DNA of 6,072 nt, taken from positions 1 to 6,072 of the forward strand of contig URPI01000130.1 in assembly GCA_900549705.1 (NCBI GenBank). The letters run 5' to 3'. A program made the translations under genes and the position numbers. Source of the stretch: an uncultured Eubacteriales bacterium. Lineage in GTDB: Bacteria > Bacillota > Clostridia > Oscillospirales > Oscillospiraceae. The notes under the pieces are model-generated. The model was not told where the DNA came from, searched no databases, and worked only from the letters and a program-made list of their open reading frames with translations. Below are positions 4,755-6,072 of the stretch, in pieces. Within the stretch, counting starts at the first letter, position 1. Each line of letters opens with the position of its first letter.

Positions 4755-5702
4755 TTATTTTTTCTCTGCATTCATTTGAGTGAAGTGGTTGTCAATCTGG
4801 TCGGTAAATTCCTTGGCAGGGTTATAGCCCAGTTTTCTCTGGCGGTTATTCATGGCGGCCACCTCCAAAATCACGGCGAGGTTACGGCCTGCCGTCACCG
4901 GAATGGTGTTGACGGGTACCTGAACACCCAGAATTTCGGTGAACTGGTCTTCCAGCCCCAGCCGGTCGTAGGGCTCCTGGGTGTTCCAGGGGACGATGTT
5001 GACAACCAGATTGATTTCGTTTTCGGTACGCACGGCACCCATGCCGAAGAGCTTTGCCACATTGATGATGCCGATGCCTCGCAGTTCGATATAGTTGCGG
5101 ATGAGATCCGGTGCAGTGCCCACCAGGGAGGCGTTGGACAGCTTGCGGATTTCTACGGCATCATCGGCAATCAGCCGGTGTCCGCGTTTGAGCAGCTCCA
5201 GGGCGGTTTCGCTTTTGCCCACGCCGCTGTCACCCACGAGCAGCAGCCCCTCGCCGTAAACCTCCACCAAAACGCCGTGGCGGGTGATACGGGGTGCCAA
5301 GGCAGAGCGCAGATAGGCAATGATGCTGGAGGCCAGAGAGGCAGTGGCCTCACCGGAGCGCAGAATGGTGATGCTGTGCTTTCTTGCCATTTCCAGGCAT
5401 TGGGGGTCTACGGGAAAGTTCCGGGCATATAAAAGCGCAGGCGGTTTGTAGGAGAAGAATTGGTCAAAAATGGCGGCTCGCTCCTGGGGTGTTTCCTTTT
5501 GAATATAGCTGACCTCTACGTTGCCCAGAATCTGGAGCCGCATGGGTTCAAAGTGGTCAAAATATCCGGCCAGCTGAAGGCCGGGACGGGACACATCCTC
5601 AACGGTCAGCCGGATGGATTCGTAATCTGTTGAAGCATAGACAACTTCCAGGTTGAATTCTTTTACAAGCTCTGTCAGCGCTACGCTGTAATTCTCGCTC
5701 AT
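4755..5702 (-). CDS. hprK: HPr kinase/phosphorylase
   Basis: This 315-residue bifunctional enzyme phosphorylates HPr of the sugar phosphotransferase system on Ser-46 when glycolytic intermediates are high, and removes the phosphate by phosphorolysis. HPr-Ser-P with CcpA drives carbon catabolite repression in Firmicutes. The N-terminal domain covers about residues 1-130. The C-terminal kinase domain has the Walker A loop GDSGVGKS (157-164), RHGVLVEVYG with His142 before it, the DD pair (180-181) and the HprK signature IELRGIGIINVAKLFG (205-220). Length matches the usual 305-320. The ATG at 5702 follows AGGAGG 7 bases upstream. It is the first gene of a three-gene operon with its own extended -10 promoter and is divergent from rpmB. 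The motif set is unambiguous. Confidence 0.97.
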   Translation of the reverse strand: MSENYSVALTELVKEFNLEVVYASTDYESIRLTVEDVSRPGLQLAGYFDHFEPMRLQILGNVEVSYIQKETPQERAAIFDQFFSYKPPALLYARNFPVDPQCLEMARKHSITILRSGEATASLASSIIAYLRSALAPRITRHGVLVEVYGEGLLLVGDSGVGKSETALELLKRGHRLIADDAVEIRKLSNASLVGTAPDLIRNYIELRGIGIINVAKLFGMGAVRTENEINLVVNIVPWNTQEPYDRLGLEDQFTEILGVQVPVNTIPVTAGRNLAVILEVAAMNNRQRKLGYNPAKEFTDQIDNHFTQMNAEKK

Positions 5703-5738
5703 CTGGATTCCTCCTGTTCACGGTGGTATCATGCGTCC

Positions 5739-5766
5739 ATTATACCAGTCCTTGAAGGAATATCAA
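5739..5766 (-). promoter_or_regulatory. promoter of the hprK operon
   Basis: On the minus strand TTGATA (5761-5766) and a perfect TATAAT (5739-5744) are 16 bases apart, with TG one base before the -10 element. A start near 5732 gives a leader of about 30 bases holding the AGGAGG of hprK. Confidence 0.85.
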
Positions 5767-5796
5767 CATTTTTTTGAAATCCGAAAAAATTTGCAA

Positions 5797-5814
5797 AAAA
5801 ATGCTTGCATTTTT
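5797..5814. promoter_or_regulatory. inverted repeat overlapping the rpmB -35 element
   Basis: AAAAATGC (5797-5804) and GCATTTTT (5807-5814) are perfect inverted copies around TT. The right half overlaps the rpmB -35 hexamer, so a bound protein would block it. The site lies between the two divergent promoters. It may also be only A- and T-rich curvature. Confidence 0.35.
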
Positions 5815-5833
5815 GTAGAAAGTCTGTTATCAT
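5805..5833 (+). promoter_or_regulatory. promoter of rpmB
   Basis: TTGCAT (5805-5810) and TATCAT (5828-5833) are separated by 17 bases, with TG one base before the -10 element (extended -10). A start near 5840 gives a leader of about 50 bases before rpmB. Confidence 0.75.
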
Positions 5834-5892
5834 ATCTAAGCGTTCCAATGGGCGCAGCATAGGAGTAAGCTTTCGGATGGGAGGTGCAATGA

Positions 5893-6072
5893 ATGGCGAA
5901 GTGTGATTTTTGTGGTAAGGGCGTTACCTTTGGTATTAAGGTTTCTCACTCCCACAGACGTTCCAATCGCGAGTGGAAGCCCAATGTGAAGCGGGTCAAG
6001 GCAGTCGTGAATGGGACTCCCTGCCATGTGTACGCTTGTACCAGATGCCTCCGTTCCAACAAGGTGGAGCGG
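5893..6072 (+). CDS. rpmB: 50S ribosomal protein L28 (runs off window end)
   Basis: Sixty codons are visible, from MAKCDFCGKG to the window edge, with no stop. L28 is about 62 residues, so only the last few codons are missing. It is a small basic protein of the large ribosomal subunit. Cys4 and Cys7 (CDFC) with Cys49 and Cys52 (CTRC) form the zinc-ribbon of the zinc-binding L28 type; FGIKVSHSHRRSNREWKPN is the conserved core. The start at 5893 is set by GGAGG (5880-5884), 8 bases upstream. An ATG four bases earlier is out of frame and stops after a few codons. It is divergent from hprK and has its own promoter. Confidence 0.97.
   Translation, partial: MAKCDFCGKGVTFGIKVSHSHRRSNREWKPNVKRVKAVVNGTPCHVYACTRCLRSNKVER

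Noticed and set aside
4368..5432. 354-residue plus-strand open frame
   Set aside because: It lies entirely antisense to hprK and the pseudouridine synthase gene, whose motifs are unmistakable; it is a shadow of their G+C-rich codons.
5848..5862. Four-codon frame (MGAA) in the rpmB leader as a regulatory peptide
   Set aside because: It has no Shine-Dalgarno sequence and no linked hairpin; such short frames arise by chance.

Overview
The window looks like chromosomal DNA from a Gram-positive Clostridia-type bacterium. The pointers are an HPr kinase/phosphorylase gene, strong AGGAGG-type ribosome binding sites, consensus sigma-A promoters and an Ile2-type/Met CAT tRNA of the Firmicutes pattern. 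The G+C-rich core genes next to AT-rich intergenic DNA resemble gut Oscillospiraceae-like genomes, but that family-level placement is inference.

The left part (1 to about 2690) is a mosaic of accessory DNA. It begins with the tail of an unrecognised gene and a 61-residue, two-helix membrane protein. A strong hairpin terminator follows, then the debris of an integrative mobilizable element: the first ~40 codons of a DUF3847-type accessory gene joined directly to the first ~40 codons of a MobA/MobL relaxase, which then breaks off. Immediately after the break lies an intact class II Fic AMP-transferase gene with its own promoter. On the opposite strand follow an AT-rich Nudix hydrolase gene, with a frameshift in a run of eight A that removes its natural C-terminus, and the C-terminal stump of a DegT/DnrJ/EryC1-type sugar aminotransferase. 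The stump is bordered by short ATTACAAT-type repeats with an exact 12-bp spacing.

The middle (2692-2977) is a minus-strand tRNA operon: a perfect TTGACA-17-TATAAT promoter, a CAT-anticodon tRNA (probably tRNA-Ile2, otherwise elongator Met), tRNA-Trp(CCA) and an intrinsic terminator. It separates the accessory left side from the core right side, so it may be the edge of an integration hotspot.

The right part (3015-6072) is conserved housekeeping DNA. A tightly packed minus-strand operon runs hprK, an RluA-family pseudouridine synthase, then an S51 (PepE-like) peptidase. Its stop and start signals touch or overlap, it is driven by an extended -10 promoter, and it ends at a G+C-rich hairpin. 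Divergently on the plus strand, rpmB (ribosomal protein L28) starts from its own promoter and runs off the window end two or so codons before its expected stop.

HprK regulates carbon catabolite control through HPr Ser-46 phosphorylation; RluA-type enzymes and L28 serve the ribosome. I see no convincing new multi-gene system. The points most worth a second look are the relaxase/DUF3847 relic replaced by Fic, the Nudix frameshift and the repeat cluster beside the tRNA operon.
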